Shown here: piece after piece, positions 1 through 8,479 of the stretch
Layout: every line of letters starts with the position of its first letter
Numbering within the stretch: the stretch's first letter is position 1
DNA from: Bacteroidales bacterium
GTDB taxonomy: Bacteria > Bacteroidota > Bacteroidia > Bacteroidales > F082
Reading direction: 5' to 3'
NCBI GenBank assembly: GCA_017427985.1
Contig: JAFRRS010000004.1
Coordinates: forward strand, 186,001 to 250,000
DNA length: 64,000 nucleotides
Notes under the pieces: generated by a model
The model's database searches: none
Told to the model about the DNA's origin: nothing
What the model saw: only the letters and a program-made list of their open reading frames with translations
Translations under genes and position numbers: made by a program

Positions 1-505
1 CATCGTCTGGTTCCACTGGGCGCTGATGTATCTTCGGAAGCGGAGTCTCGCCGAGACCCATAATCACCTTTTTAAACTCGTCATGCGGACCGTCAAACAA
101 GAAACGCAGTGTACGTCCACGTGAAGTGGTGTTGTCGATTACCTCAGCTACGAGCTCGTCGTTAGGACCGAAATACAGTTTGTTTCCGATACGGATTTTG
201 CGGGCAGGGTCGACAAGGACATCCCAAAGGCGGCTCTCAGGGTCAAGCTCACGAAGCAGCATCACCTCGATTTTCGCACCAGTCTTCTCCTTTTCGCCAT
301 AGAGACGAGCAGGAAACACACGTGAGTTGTTGATCACAAACAAATCACCAGGCTGGCAATACTCGAGAATGTCGCGGAATGTCTTGTGCTCAATAGTCTG
401 AGTGTCACGATGCAAGACCATCATTCGGGCGTCTTCGCGCTCCTTTGGAGGATAGCTTGCAATCAAGTTTTGTGGTAAATTGAACTTAAACTGTGATAGT
501 TTCAT
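1..505 (-). CDS. queA: S-adenosylmethionine:tRNA ribosyltransferase-isomerase QueA (partial)
   Basis: The reverse strand from the ATG at 505 reads [19 protein letters not shown], then continues through [14 protein letters not shown] and RTLRFLFDG, typical of the QueA N-terminal half. About 168 codons are visible and the reading frame leaves the window at base 1, so the C-terminal half is missing. QueA transfers and isomerises the ribosyl group of SAM onto 7-aminomethyl-7-deazaguanine in tRNA, forming epoxyqueuosine in the cytoplasm. In Bacteroidetes queA usually follows truB directly; here about 4 kb of other genes lies between them. A promoter with TTGACA, a 17-nt spacer and TATATTTGC lies upstream at 550-583. 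Confidence 0.96.
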   Translation of the reverse strand, partial: MKLSQFKFNLPQNLIASYPPKEREDARMMVLHRDTQTIEHKTFRDILEYCQPGDLFVINNSRVFPARLYGEKEKTGAKIEVMLLRELDPESRLWDVLVDPARKIRIGNKLYFGPNDELVAEVIDNTTSRGRTLRFLFDGPHDEFKKVIMGLGETPLPKIHQRPVEPDD

Positions 506-549
506 TTCAAATATTATTTGTTAATTTCCTATTTTTCAAAAAAAGAATT

Positions 550-583
550 GCAAATATACAACAAAACGAAAATTTTGTCAAGA
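550..583 (-). promoter_or_regulatory. Bacteroidetes-type promoter of queA
   Basis: On the minus strand, TTGACA (583-578) is followed by 17 nt and the -7 box TATATTTGC (558-550), about 45 nt upstream of the queA start codon. This fits the TTG-N17-20-TAnnTTTG pattern of primary sigma promoters in this phylum. It was identified by inspection only. Confidence 0.6.
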
Positions 584-614
584 AAAAAGTTATAAAACAC
601 TGATTCTCAGCGTT

Positions 615-745
615 TTAGTTGTTCAGTTAATCAGTTGTTCAGTTGATGAGATTACTCGCTTCGCTCGCAATGACAACGGTTGTCATTCCGAACCCCTTTA
701 GGGGTGAGGAACCTCATTAACTGATTAACTGACTAACTGACTAAC
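615..745. repeat. TCAGTT-heptamer hairpin element with inner nested palindromes
   Basis: The outer arms are runs of a 7-mer (TCAGTTG/A) at 615-645 and its reverse complement at about 716-745. Between them is a core containing CTCGCTTCGCTCG, the perfect palindrome AATGACAACGGTTGTCATT (669-687) and CCCCTTTAGGGG. The PTS permease stop codon (741-743) lies inside the outer arm. Similar elements sit at 6335 and 59733. The inner core resembles the dispersed GAGATTCCTCGCTTCGCTCG-type repeat also seen at 40633. Whether it acts as terminator or mobile repeat is not known. Confidence 0.8.
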
Positions 746-1757
746 TTAATAAAAGGTCTCCTTCTTTAATCCAGTTCAGCTTCCTAAAGATTTGACCAAA
801 ACTCCAGGTTAACACCGCTGGCAAAATAAAACATATTAAAAGTATTCCCCACCACATTTGCGAGCCGCCATCAGGCATTGCTGAAATTACTCCAAGAGGT
901 CCGACCAAGCCGCAGGTTCCCATACCTGAACCGATTGGCACGTTTTCGAGATGGAAAACACAAGTTGCTAAAGGACCTGTGATAGCCGAAGTTAAAATAG
1001 GAGGAACCCAAGTCAATGGATGACGTAAAATATTTGGCATCTGCAGCATCGAGGTGCCGATTCCTTGCGAGATGAGGCCACCCCAACGATTTTCTTTGAA
1101 GCTCATCACGGCGAAACCGACCATCTGGGCGCAACAGCCAGCAGTAGCTGCACCTCCGGCAATTCCTGAAAGTCCGATTGCAATACAAATTGCGGCACTT
1201 GAAATCGGTAAAGTCAACGCCATTCCGATGCTGACCGAAACGATGATTCCCATTGCGAAAGGATGCAGATTGGTTGCATACATGATGAAATCGCCGAATG
1301 CTGTCATGAAACGGCTGATGCCAGGACCCACAAACATCGCAAGCAAAACACCTGAAATGATTGTGACTGAAGGAGTTACAAGAATATCGACCTGTGTTTC
1401 TTTCGAAACCATCTTGCCGAGTTCGGTACTGATAACCACTGCCACAAGCACGCCGACTGGGTCGCCTAATGTGTTACCTGCAACTCCAACAGCCACTGCG
1501 CTGAACATCACCAAAGCAGGAGCATGAAGAGCGTAAGCTATAGCCACTCCCATAGCCGGACCTGCAGCAATTTTGCAGTATTTCGCAAACTCGACAAACA
1601 TCGGGATGTTCAAACGGTTTCCGATGGTGTCGAAAATCGTGCCTATCAATAACGATGCAAACAAACCGAGCGCCATCGCACCCAGTGCATCAAGCAGATA
1701 TGCCTTCGCCGAAACATCGACGTTTTTTCTTTTCAAAAATGACTTAAAGTTGCTCAT
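741..1757 (-). CDS. PTS_EIIC_2-type sugar transporter subunit IIC
   Basis: This 338-residue polytopic membrane protein is rich in glycine and hydrophobic helices, with segments such as AGNTLGDPVGVLVAVVIS and GIGTSMLQMPN. These match the PTS_EIIC_2 (PF13303) permease family. No IIA, IIB, HPr or EI gene is nearby, so it is an orphan permease and its substrate cannot be read from sequence. The start at 1757 (MSNFKSF) is preferred over an upstream in-frame ATG at 1781, because that codon falls inside the -7 box TATTTTTGC (1778-1786 on the minus strand). Its TAG stop is embedded in the heptamer repeat element. It separates truB from queA together with the sigma-factor cassette. Confidence 0.85.
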   Translation of the reverse strand: MSNFKSFLKRKNVDVSAKAYLLDALGAMALGLFASLLIGTIFDTIGNRLNIPMFVEFAKYCKIAAGPAMGVAIAYALHAPALVMFSAVAVGVAGNTLGDPVGVLVAVVISTELGKMVSKETQVDILVTPSVTIISGVLLAMFVGPGISRFMTAFGDFIMYATNLHPFAMGIIVSVSIGMALTLPISSAAICIAIGLSGIAGGAATAGCCAQMVGFAVMSFKENRWGGLISQGIGTSMLQMPNILRHPLTWVPPILTSAITGPLATCVFHLENVPIGSGMGTCGLVGPLGVISAMPDGGSQMWWGILLICFILPAVLTWSFGQIFRKLNWIKEGDLLLS

Positions 1758-1777
1758 TTTCAAATTTTTTTGAGGTC

Positions 1778-1786
1778 GCAAAAATA
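1778..1786 (-). promoter_or_regulatory. -7 box TATTTTTGC of the PTS permease
   Basis: The minus strand carries TATTTTTGC about 20 nt upstream of the chosen start codon at 1757. Its position excludes the upstream in-frame ATG at 1781 as a start. Confidence 0.55.
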
Positions 1787-1928
1787 CAAAATTTTAGCCT
1801 TATTTTGCTGACTTTTTCAAACTTTTTTCAAAAAAATGTAAAATTAATTTGCTAATTTGTAAAATAAACTTTACTTTTACAGCGTTATTTGTTCGAATAA
1901 GATGTTAAACCATTTAAAAATTAAAACT

Positions 1929-2387
1929 ATGAAAAAGAACTATTTGTTTCCGAACAGTTTTAAAATCGTCGGAATGGTGATTACCGCCGTTGCATTTATT
2001 GCTCTCATCATCTGGAGGTTATTGGAAATAAGTCCGGAATTCAAAATGCCCGCAGTGATTGAAGGGGATTTTTTTGGCGATTGCAATTATTTCTGCATGG
2101 CAGACTGCGGTTTGCTCACATTTATCATCCCAGTTCTTATCACCGGACTCATCTTTATCGGATTTTCAAAAGAAAAAATTGAAGATGAATTTGTAAAAAG
2201 CATTCGAGAACAAAGTCTTGTTTGGGCGACGTATTGTGCAGCTATATTGTTGGTTGTCTTCACATTAACAATTTATAGCTGGTCTTATCTGTATGCAATG
2301 TATTCGATTTTTCCATTGTTTTTGATTCTTTTCATCATCAAATTCAGAGTTGAATTGTACAAAGCCAACAAAGGAGGTGCCCAATGA
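1929..2387 (+). CDS. Small four-helix membrane protein paired with XRE regulator
   Basis: This 152-residue protein has about four predicted membrane segments (around residues 15-35, 60-80, 100-120 and 125-145). Between the first and second is a short cysteine-containing loop (GDCNYFCMADCG). I do not recognise a named family. The start at 1929 (MKKNYLF) is chosen over the ATG at 1902 because it opens the typical MKK-hydrophobic N-terminus. The gene overlaps the next gene by 4 bp (ATGA), so the two are translationally coupled. Membrane protein plus HTH_3 pairs like this are common in Bacteroidetes and Firmicutes, and the membrane partner probably senses an envelope cue; that role is inferred from context only. 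Confidence 0.7.
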   Translation: MKKNYLFPNSFKIVGMVITAVAFIALIIWRLLEISPEFKMPAVIEGDFFGDCNYFCMADCGLLTFIIPVLITGLIFIGFSKEKIEDEFVKSIREQSLVWATYCAAILLVVFTLTIYSWSYLYAMYSIFPLFLILFIIKFRVELYKANKGGAQ

Positions 2388-2584
2388 AAAACCGTTTGAA
2401 AATCGCACGTGCCGAGCTCGATATCACGCAGGAAGAGCTCGCCAAGCGCATAGGAGTGAGTCGTCAGACCATAAACGCTGTGGAATCAGCACGCTATGTG
2501 CCTTCAACGGTGCTGGCATTGAAGATGGCGCAGGTGTTTGGAAAAAGCGTTGAAGAAATCTTCATGCTTGATGAGGAGGATTAA
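2384..2584 (+). CDS. XRE-family helix-turn-helix regulator
   Basis: This 66-residue protein is essentially one HTH_3 domain. ITQEELAKRIGVSRQTINAVE is the canonical helix-turn-helix, followed by PSTVLALKMAQVFGKSVEEIF. It belongs to the short YozG/Cro-like group often encoded with a membrane protein. The start overlaps the stop of the upstream membrane gene by 4 bp. It probably regulates its own operon. Confidence 0.9.
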   Translation: MKNRLKIARAELDITQEELAKRIGVSRQTINAVESARYVPSTVLALKMAQVFGKSVEEIFMLDEED

Positions 2585-2647
2585 TTTTTTCAAAACTGTC
2601 ACAAATTGCCATTCTCAAACGTCTTTTATTCGAATTTGATTTAAAAG

Positions 2648-3121
2648 ATGAATTCCGAGTTTGAATTGACATATCAAAGCAACTATCAGCGGTTGTTCAG
2701 GATTGCGGCAAAAATGCTCCGCGATTCTGACGCCGCCCGCGATGTCGTCCACGATGTCTTTATGGCTTATTATTTCAATAGCGAAAACAAAAAAGTCATA
2801 AACGACTCGAAAAACTGGCTCATCAGATGCACAATTAATAAAGGTGTCGATTTCTTGCGCAAAAACAAGAAAATCGTTTCTGATGAAACCGTTGTCAGAC
2901 AAGATAACACATCGCAAAACGTTGATAATCAGATAGATTTAATGAGTTTATCAAATCTGATTTCAAAACTCGACGGCAAAGACCAATCGTTGGTGGTGCT
3001 TTACAGCGAAGGCTATTCATACAAGGAAATCGCCGAAATTACTAGTATGAATTTCAATTCTGTCGGAAAAACTTTATCAAGAATTTTGGAAAAATTAAGG
3101 AGAGATTATGAAACACTTTGA
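2648..3121 (+). CDS. ECF-type RNA polymerase sigma factor
   Basis: This 157-residue protein has sigma-70 region 2 (ARDVVHDVFMAYYF, then NWLIRCTINKGVDFLRK) and region 4 (VVLYSEGYSYKEIAEITSMNFNSVGKTL). There is no region 1 or 3, as expected for an ECF factor. It overlaps the following anti-sigma gene by 14 bp, which indicates coupled expression. It probably directs transcription of its own operon and perhaps of the secreted protein downstream. Confidence 0.93.
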   Translation: MNSEFELTYQSNYQRLFRIAAKMLRDSDAARDVVHDVFMAYYFNSENKKVINDSKNWLIRCTINKGVDFLRKNKKIVSDETVVRQDNTSQNVDNQIDLMSLSNLISKLDGKDQSLVVLYSEGYSYKEIAEITSMNFNSVGKTLSRILEKLRRDYETL

Positions 3122-3524
3122 TGAAATAACAATCCAGAAATACATCGACAACGAACTTTCTTCGGAAGAGAGAAACAAGGTCGAAAAACATCTTGAAAAC
3201 TGCCAAGAATGCAGCGAACAAGTTGAAAATCAGCGTGTTTTTGCCGACAATGTCAAGAAATCACTTGATGTATTCGCGCCAAATGATACTGAGATTCCGG
3301 ATTTCAAGAGCGCATACCAACCGAAGAAAACGAGAACTTTAAGAATCGTCTTAATTTCTTCTCTCTCAACGGCTTGCGCAATATTGTTGGCGTTTTTCAT
3401 CATCAAAGGTTTCAAAAAAGAGCCTGAAAACTACGACATCTACGACTTCATCACCATTGAAGAATATGATGCCAACAAGCCTATGACTGAACAGCTGTTT
3501 ACATATATTGAAAATAACATTTAA
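3108..3524 (+). CDS. Membrane anti-sigma factor with zf-HC2 zinc finger
   Basis: This 138-residue protein has an N-terminal anti-sigma zinc-finger domain. The HxxxCxxC motif is KHLENCQEC, around residues 28-36. One membrane segment (about residues 76-97) and a short outer tail follow. The layout matches ZAS-domain anti-sigma factors that hold the cognate ECF sigma factor at the membrane until a periplasmic signal releases it. It overlaps the sigma gene by 14 bp. Confidence 0.88.
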   Translation: MKHFDEITIQKYIDNELSSEERNKVEKHLENCQECSEQVENQRVFADNVKKSLDVFAPNDTEIPDFKSAYQPKKTRTLRIVLISSLSTACAILLAFFIIKGFKKEPENYDIYDFITIEEYDANKPMTEQLFTYIENNI

Positions 3525-3535
3525 AATTTAGCACT

Positions 3536-4681
3536 ATGAAAAAACTGCTTCTAATAATTACTATTCTGTTTGCATCGTATATTGTTGATGCACAGAATAT
3601 TAACCTTGTAAAAGACGAGTCATATGCTGTTAGTGGCGATTGGACAAAAATATGCGACAACGCCAAAAAACTGACCGTTTTCGACGATGGTACAGCCATA
3701 ATCAGCCACACTAACGAAAACCGTTACTCGTTATTCGACAAAAACGGTAAGTTATTGAAAGACATCAAGATTTACTTCGAAAACGGAAAGAAAAAGCCTT
3801 TCAACCTGCAGCCCGTTTTCGGAAAAATCAACAACCTTTATTTCACCGGAACAAACAGCCAAGGAATTATCTATTTATTTAATGATAACGGGTTGATTGT
3901 CAAAGAAATAACTGTTGATTTTTCAAGTCATGAAATGATTTCGTTGACAAATAATAAGATTGCGCTTTTCGGAGGTACTTCTTGGGAAACACAATGGCAT
4001 TATTTTGTTGCGATTTTGGATGTGAACACCGATGATTATCATATCATCTACTCTGATTTTGAAGACATTATGTCTCTTCGTGGCGAATATGTGATTTATG
4101 CCAAAGCTTTGATAAACCATAGAGTTGATATGGTTAAGATTTCAGACGATGTTTTGGCCATTGCTGTGCCGGATGAGGGCAAATTGTTGCTTTACAATTT
4201 CACCGAAAACAGCCTGATTGAAAAGAAACTCGATTGGCAACCAAAAATATTATCTGTTGAAGAACAGAAAAAAATACAGACTGATGCCATTGAAAAGTAT
4301 AAAAAAGAATTTGATACTTGGCAAAATTATCCAAATCCAGAAAAACTGGCTGAGAAACAGCAGGAGCTTGTCAAACAGCTGGAAAATGGCATGAATCACA
4401 TCACAGAGCCATTGACGGTTTCGTGGTATTCATCAGCAATAAAAGGCAATGGCGACAACATCTTATTCTTTGATTATATTGAAGATGCAGGCAAAAACTC
4501 GTTCCATACTTATTCAGTGGGGCAAAACAAAACCATCTATAAAAATTCATTCCAGTGCGCTGATTGCGACCTTTCAATAACAAAGAATAAGTTTGTTATC
4601 CATAATGGCTATGTATATGGAATTCAAAAGGTCAAAGGTTCAAAAAATGAGTTGAGATTGGTAAGGTTTGAAATGAAATAA
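3536..4681 (+). CDS. Secreted beta-propeller-like protein in the sigma operon
   Basis: This 381-residue protein begins with a signal peptide (MKKLLLIITILFASYIVDAQ, cleaved after the Ala-Gln region). The repeated pattern of hydrophobic strands with polar turns (RYSLFDKNGKLL, TGTNSQGIIYLFNDNG) suggests a 6-bladed propeller of the kind called 6-bladed beta-propeller or DUF4934-like in Bacteroidetes. I cannot assign a specific family. It starts 11 bp after the anti-sigma gene, so it is probably the third gene of the operon and acts in the periplasm or outer membrane, possibly as sensor or effector of the sigma/anti-sigma pair. Confidence 0.7.
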   Translation: MKKLLLIITILFASYIVDAQNINLVKDESYAVSGDWTKICDNAKKLTVFDDGTAIISHTNENRYSLFDKNGKLLKDIKIYFENGKKKPFNLQPVFGKINNLYFTGTNSQGIIYLFNDNGLIVKEITVDFSSHEMISLTNNKIALFGGTSWETQWHYFVAILDVNTDDYHIIYSDFEDIMSLRGEYVIYAKALINHRVDMVKISDDVLAIAVPDEGKLLLYNFTENSLIEKKLDWQPKILSVEEQKKIQTDAIEKYKKEFDTWQNYPNPEKLAEKQQELVKQLENGMNHITEPLTVSWYSSAIKGNGDNILFFDYIEDAGKNSFHTYSVGQNKTIYKNSFQCADCDLSITKNKFVIHNGYVYGIQKVKGSKNELRLVRFEMK

Positions 4682-4703
4682 AAACGTCTATCATCTATAA
4701 AAC

Positions 4704-4742
4704 ACAATGTAGAGACGCCATATTATGACGTCTCTACATTGT
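4704..4742. repeat. GTAGAGACG palindromic element at a convergent junction; carries the truB stop codon
   Basis: There are 14-bp perfect inverted arms, ACAATGTAGAGACG (4704-4717) and CGTCTCTACATTGT (4729-4742), around an 11-nt loop. The element lies between a plus-strand gene ending at 4681 and truB on the minus strand. truB terminates inside it: codons for Val-Glu-Thr-Ser come from the arm and loop, and the TAA stop is at 4725-4723. It can form a stable hairpin on either strand and may act as a bidirectional terminator. Confidence 0.9.
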
Positions 4743-5508
4743 TTTCTGTAATTTCCGGTGCCGTCTCAATAATCTTCTGCTTCAACTCCATCAAATCCCA
4801 GGCATTTTTCACGTCGAAGTCACCGATTTTTGTTCGACGAAGCGAGATTAGGCAGGCTCCGTTGCCAAGAGCCTGTCCGAAATCGTTGACCAACGAGCGG
4901 ATGTAGGTTCCTTTGGAGCACTTCACCATGAAATCGACTTTCGGGAAATTTGTCGTATCTATTTGAAAATCATCAATATGCACAAGACGTTCTTTCAACT
5001 CAAGTTCCTCATCAGAACGGGCGTAGTCGAAAGCGCGCTTGCCTTGAATCTTTATCGCCGAAAACTTCGGTGGACGCTGCATGATATCTCCGATGAACCT
5101 CTTACGCGCCTCGTCTAACGCCTCGGCGCTGATTCCGTCGGTAGGAAAAAACTGATTGGGCTCGCTCTCCAAATCGAACGTAGGCGTCGTCTGCCCCAAA
5201 AGCATCGTTCCGGTGTAAACCTTCTCCTGCGCCTGAAAATTGTCGATTTGTTTCGTCATCCTGCCCGTGCAGAGAATCAACAATCCTGTTGCCAATGGAT
5301 CCAAGGTGCCGGCATGTCCGACCTTCAGCTTCCGAATCTGATGGTATTTCTTGATGACAGCACGAATCAAATTGACAACGTCGAACGACGTCCAATCAAG
5401 GGGCTTGTCAATCAGATACACCTCTCCCTCTTCAAAATTCCACGTAAAGACGCGATTCATCGCGTCTCTACACGTTGTATTGGCAGGATTCGGAATAATT
5501 TCCGTCAT
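4723..5508 (-). CDS. truB: tRNA pseudouridine(55) synthase TruB, with palindrome-derived N- and C-termini
   Basis: This 261-residue protein has the TruB core [16 protein letters not shown], the catalytic-Asp motif [14 protein letters not shown] and [12 protein letters not shown]. It isomerises U55 in the T-loop of tRNA. The start at 5508 overlaps the uppP stop by one base (TAATG), implying coupling. Family members normally begin near [14 protein letters not shown], so the first ~30 residues are an extension, and part of them ([10 protein letters not shown]) is encoded by a GTAGAGACG-type palindrome at 5443-5474. An internal ATG within that element (Met of AMNRV) is an alternative start. The last residues (VETS) and the stop codon come from a second copy at 4704-4742. 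Confidence 0.93.
   Translation of the reverse strand: MTEIIPNPANTTCRDAMNRVFTWNFEEGEVYLIDKPLDWTSFDVVNLIRAVIKKYHQIRKLKVGHAGTLDPLATGLLILCTGRMTKQIDNFQAQEKVYTGTMLLGQTTPTFDLESEPNQFFPTDGISAEALDEARKRFIGDIMQRPPKFSAIKIQGKRAFDYARSDEELELKERLVHIDDFQIDTTNFPKVDFMVKCSKGTYIRSLVNDFGQALGNGACLISLRRTKIGDFDVKNAWDLMELKQKIIETAPEITENNVETS
5443..5474. repeat. GTAGAGACG palindromic element inside the truB N-terminus
   Basis: The arms GTAAAGACGCGAT (5444-5456) and ATCGCGTCTCTAC (5459-5471) are separated by 2 nt, with one mismatch. The element is read in frame by truB on the minus strand as [11 protein letters not shown]. It belongs to the same family as the elements at 4704, 42644, 50941 and 62812. Confidence 0.88.
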
Positions 5509-6326
5509 TATGCAAAACAAATTGCCAAAACACCAACAATCACGCAATAGATTGCGAAATAAATCAGTTTGCCTTTCTTCACGATGTTAATCATCCATTT
5601 GCAGGCGAGACAGCCAGTGATGAAAGCCGCCAAGAACCCTATGATGAGAGTGAAAGGCGATATTCCAGCCATCGCTGAATGCCACCCTATCTCAAGAACG
5701 TCTTTCGCATCAAGCAAAGCCTCTCCCAAAATCGGAGGAATCACCATCAAAAACGAGAATTGTGCAAGGTTTTTCTTGTTGTTTCCAAGCAAAAGTCCAG
5801 TGGCGATAGTCGTACCAGAACGCGACAAACCAGGCATGGTAGCGCACGCCTGACCAATACCGATGATAAACGCGTGCAAACCAGAAATCTCCTCACGCTG
5901 ACGCGGCTTGGCAAAATGTGCAAATGTCAGCAAAGTTGCGGTTATCAACAGCATGATGCCGACAATCAACAAGCCAGAACCGAAAATATCTTCAATGGTG
6001 TCTTTGAAAAACACCCCCACGATGCCGACCGGAATCATTGAAATGAGAATGTTGATGGCGTATTTTGTGCCGCCATTGAGGTTTTTATACGAATTCCACT
6101 GCTGTTTTGTGAATAAATCCTTGAAAATCCACACCACTTCCTGCCAAAGAATCACTAAAGTGGCGCAAACCGTCGCGATATGCAAAACAACGTTAAACGT
6201 CAGGTTTTCCTCGCCGCTCATCCCGAAGATATTCGATAAAATAGTGAGGTGTCCGCTGCTCGACACCGGCAGGAACTCTGTCAAACCCTGCAGAATTCCA
6301 AGTAATAAAGCTTGTAACCAGTCCAT
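5508..6326 (-). CDS. uppP: Undecaprenyl-diphosphatase UppP (BacA)
   Basis: This 272-residue polytopic membrane enzyme has both BacA signature motifs, [15 protein letters not shown] near the N-terminus and [15 protein letters not shown] in the centre. It dephosphorylates undecaprenyl diphosphate to recycle the lipid carrier for peptidoglycan and glycan export, and confers bacitracin tolerance. The gene sits in the conserved ftsX-DUF3098-uppP-truB order, although an M28 peptidase gene has been inserted between DUF3098 and uppP. It is coupled to truB by a TAATG overlap. A heptamer repeat element lies within 10 bp upstream of its start codon. Confidence 0.96.
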   Translation of the reverse strand: MDWLQALLLGILQGLTEFLPVSSSGHLTILSNIFGMSGEENLTFNVVLHIATVCATLVILWQEVVWIFKDLFTKQQWNSYKNLNGGTKYAINILISMIPVGIVGVFFKDTIEDIFGSGLLIVGIMLLITATLLTFAHFAKPRQREEISGLHAFIIGIGQACATMPGLSRSGTTIATGLLLGNNKKNLAQFSFLMVIPPILGEALLDAKDVLEIGWHSAMAGISPFTLIIGFLAAFITGCLACKWMINIVKKGKLIYFAIYCVIVGVLAICFA

Positions 6327-6334
6327 TTTTTAAA

Positions 6335-6434
6335 AGTTATTCAGTTGTTCAGTTGTTCAGTTATTCAGTTAAGAGATAGTCAACTGATCAACTGACTAAC
6401 TGATCAACTGACTAACTGATTAACTGACTAACTA
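6335..6434. repeat. TCAGTT-heptamer hairpin element
   Basis: Five TCAGTTG/A-like heptamers (6340-6371) face eight reverse-complement heptamers (about 6379-6432) around the short loop AAGAGATAGT, giving a long imperfect hairpin. The M28 peptidase TAG stop (6434-6432) abuts the element, and its other end lies 9 bp before the uppP start. The polarity relative to the upstream gene is the same as in the copies at 615 and 59733. Confidence 0.85.
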
Positions 6435-8195
6435 TTTCTTAATGATTTTTTCCGTTACCACATTTCCGTTTCTCATGGTATATCTCACAATATAAATCCC
6501 TGATTCCAAATCAGTTACTTTTCTTCCCATCAAATCATAAAACTCGTAACTGACAATCTCATCATCCAAAGCATCGATTTCAGGCACATCGTCCTCGCCA
6601 TATCCAATGAGTGTCTCAGAAGGCGATTCACATCCATCACTATAAACAGCCATAATAAAGTACTCATGTAAGCTGCCTACTGCAATGGTATCTGTATATT
6701 CATATTCCCAATAATCAGGAACTTCCAAACCCACTGTAGCAATGACTTCATTATCACGATAAACATCAAAATGGTCAAGTTCGCCTGTAGAACCTTCTAA
6801 TGGATTATTCCATACAAGATAAAGCCATGTATCGGTTTCTTTGCCATCTAGATAATCAATATAGAAATCAGTAACAGGATTACAATAAACCTGTGGTCCT
6901 GAGCCTGTAGGATTCGCAATCTCCGCCAAGCATCCGATGTTCATTCTGCAATATCTCTGCGACATCTCAAAGCTATTGACACTCGGTCCTATCAAATCGT
7001 TTGTGGTGTGAATGTTAGGACTGTAATTTTGATAATCCTCGAAAGGATAGATTCCCATGTATCCGTTGTTGTTGAAAGAGGTATGGTCACTGTCACCAGA
7101 TGTGAAATTCACATGGCGAACCTGCATCTCAGGGAAATAAACATTTGCAACATTCATGTAGTAATCTCCAATTGCAGCAACCGAATTAGGATATATCAAG
7201 TCGATATGAATTTCATCACCAGGATTAAGGTATCCGTTCATGTCGTTGTTGAAATAACCTATGATGTCCATGCCTTGCTGGCTGCAGCGTGAGGCGTATG
7301 CGGCACTGCCATAAAGACCGAGCTCCTCAGCACCGTATGCGCAATAAATTATAGAATATTCAAACTCATACTGTGTCATGATTCTCGCGCTTTCAAGCAC
7401 TGAAGCCACGCCTGTCGCGTTGTCGTCAGCGCCCGGAGCGTTATTGCTGCCACTCATAGCGTCCCAAGTGAATGAATCAAAATGGCTTCCGCAAACCACG
7501 TATGTGTCAGGATAAAGCGTACCGCGCTGAATACCAATAACGTTTGGTGCTGAAGGACCACTACCGATCCATGAGCCGCTCACATTGAAATCTTGCTGCT
7601 CGACTTCCAAGCCGAGTGCCGCCATCTTTGACGCAATCCAGTCGGAAGCGGCGTAAGCTCCTTCTGAATTAAACAAACGGCTGCCATAATCAACCAGATG
7701 CTGCACCGTAGCCTCCAATGAATCCATGTTCACTTGGTTCATCATCTGACGAATTGTCTCATTTTCCTCAGTAACAACAGGGAAATCACGTTGAGCAACG
7801 GCCATTTTTGCTTCTTTGTTGAAAACAGCAATCATGCCGTCATTTTTAAATGGCTTTACCATATTATTGACAATCAATATGTTATCATTTTTAAACAACA
7901 CATTGTCATCATTGATTTTTGAAATGTAGTTGTCCTGATTCTCTTTTCCGCAATAAACGATGTAATAAGTTTCGTTATTCGAAAATGCATGATTGTCAAG
8001 AACTTGCATATTCTCATCCACGACTTTTGCAGTAGCTAAGACGAAATTGTCATTGTAATAATGGATTTTTAAGTTGTCATCGTTAAACAACTTCTCTGTT
8101 TGCTGTTGATTTTCAGTGTTTATCATCACAAAACTCTGTGAAAATCCAAACACTGCAACCAACATCAGTGTTAATAATGTGATAGTTTTTTTCAT
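6432..8195 (-). CDS. Secreted M28-family metallopeptidase with T9SS sorting domain
   Basis: This 587-residue protein has a signal peptide (MKKTITLLTLMLVAVFGFSQ). An M28 di-zinc peptidase domain (about residues 155-430) has likely ligands His238 (GSHFDS), Asp257 (GADDNATG), Glu290/291 (GAEELGL), Asp318 (FNNDMNG) and His396 (IHTTND). A fibronectin-like segment follows, then a C-terminal T9SS type A sorting domain ending VVTEKIIKK. It is probably an aminopeptidase exported across the outer membrane and surface-anchored. The gene interrupts the otherwise conserved DUF3098-uppP order, and its stop codon is fused to a heptamer repeat. Confidence 0.93.
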   Translation of the reverse strand: MKKTITLLTLMLVAVFGFSQSFVMINTENQQQTEKLFNDDNLKIHYYNDNFVLATAKVVDENMQVLDNHAFSNNETYYIVYCGKENQDNYISKINDDNVLFKNDNILIVNNMVKPFKNDGMIAVFNKEAKMAVAQRDFPVVTEENETIRQMMNQVNMDSLEATVQHLVDYGSRLFNSEGAYAASDWIASKMAALGLEVEQQDFNVSGSWIGSGPSAPNVIGIQRGTLYPDTYVVCGSHFDSFTWDAMSGSNNAPGADDNATGVASVLESARIMTQYEFEYSIIYCAYGAEELGLYGSAAYASRCSQQGMDIIGYFNNDMNGYLNPGDEIHIDLIYPNSVAAIGDYYMNVANVYFPEMQVRHVNFTSGDSDHTSFNNNGYMGIYPFEDYQNYSPNIHTTNDLIGPSVNSFEMSQRYCRMNIGCLAEIANPTGSGPQVYCNPVTDFYIDYLDGKETDTWLYLVWNNPLEGSTGELDHFDVYRDNEVIATVGLEVPDYWEYEYTDTIAVGSLHEYFIMAVYSDGCESPSETLIGYGEDDVPEIDALDDEIVSYEFYDLMGRKVTDLESGIYIVRYTMRNGNVVTEKIIKK

Positions 8196-8201
8196 ATTTT
8201 T

Positions 8202-8462
8202 TTATTTTTTAGGTTTTTTCATAATAGCATAAAACTGTATTCCAAAGCCTATTAAAATCAAAATAGGCGATAATGTCAGTCGTCTGAAGCTGAACATTCC
8301 CTCGTTGAAGACATCAGGATTGTCGGAACCGCCACCAATCATCAGCAGAAATCCAACCAGTAGAAACGCCAAGCCAATCAAAACCCATTTGTAGTTTTCA
8401 CGTCCGAAAGGCATGGTTTTCGTATCTTTTTCAGAGTTTTTTAAATCATTTTGCTTTGCCAT
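8202..8462 (-). CDS. DUF3098 family membrane protein
   Basis: This 86-residue protein has two membrane helices flanking the conserved motif GGGSDNPDVFNEGMFSFRR, diagnostic of DUF3098 (PF11297). The start at 8462 (MAKQND) is preferred to the upstream in-frame ATG at 8477 on family length. It lies 17 bp after ftsX, as in most Bacteroidetes, suggesting a cell-envelope or division-linked role. The molecular function is unknown. Confidence 0.92.
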   Translation of the reverse strand: MAKQNDLKNSEKDTKTMPFGRENYKWVLIGLAFLLVGFLLMIGGGSDNPDVFNEGMFSFRRLTLSPILILIGFGIQFYAIMKKPKK

Positions 8463-8479
8463 ATCTTTTATTTTCAAAT

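Noticed and set aside
1054-1527. 157-codon plus-strand ORF opposite the PTS permease
   Set aside because: Antisense shadow. Its composition mirrors the membrane protein on the other strand, and no start signal is visible.
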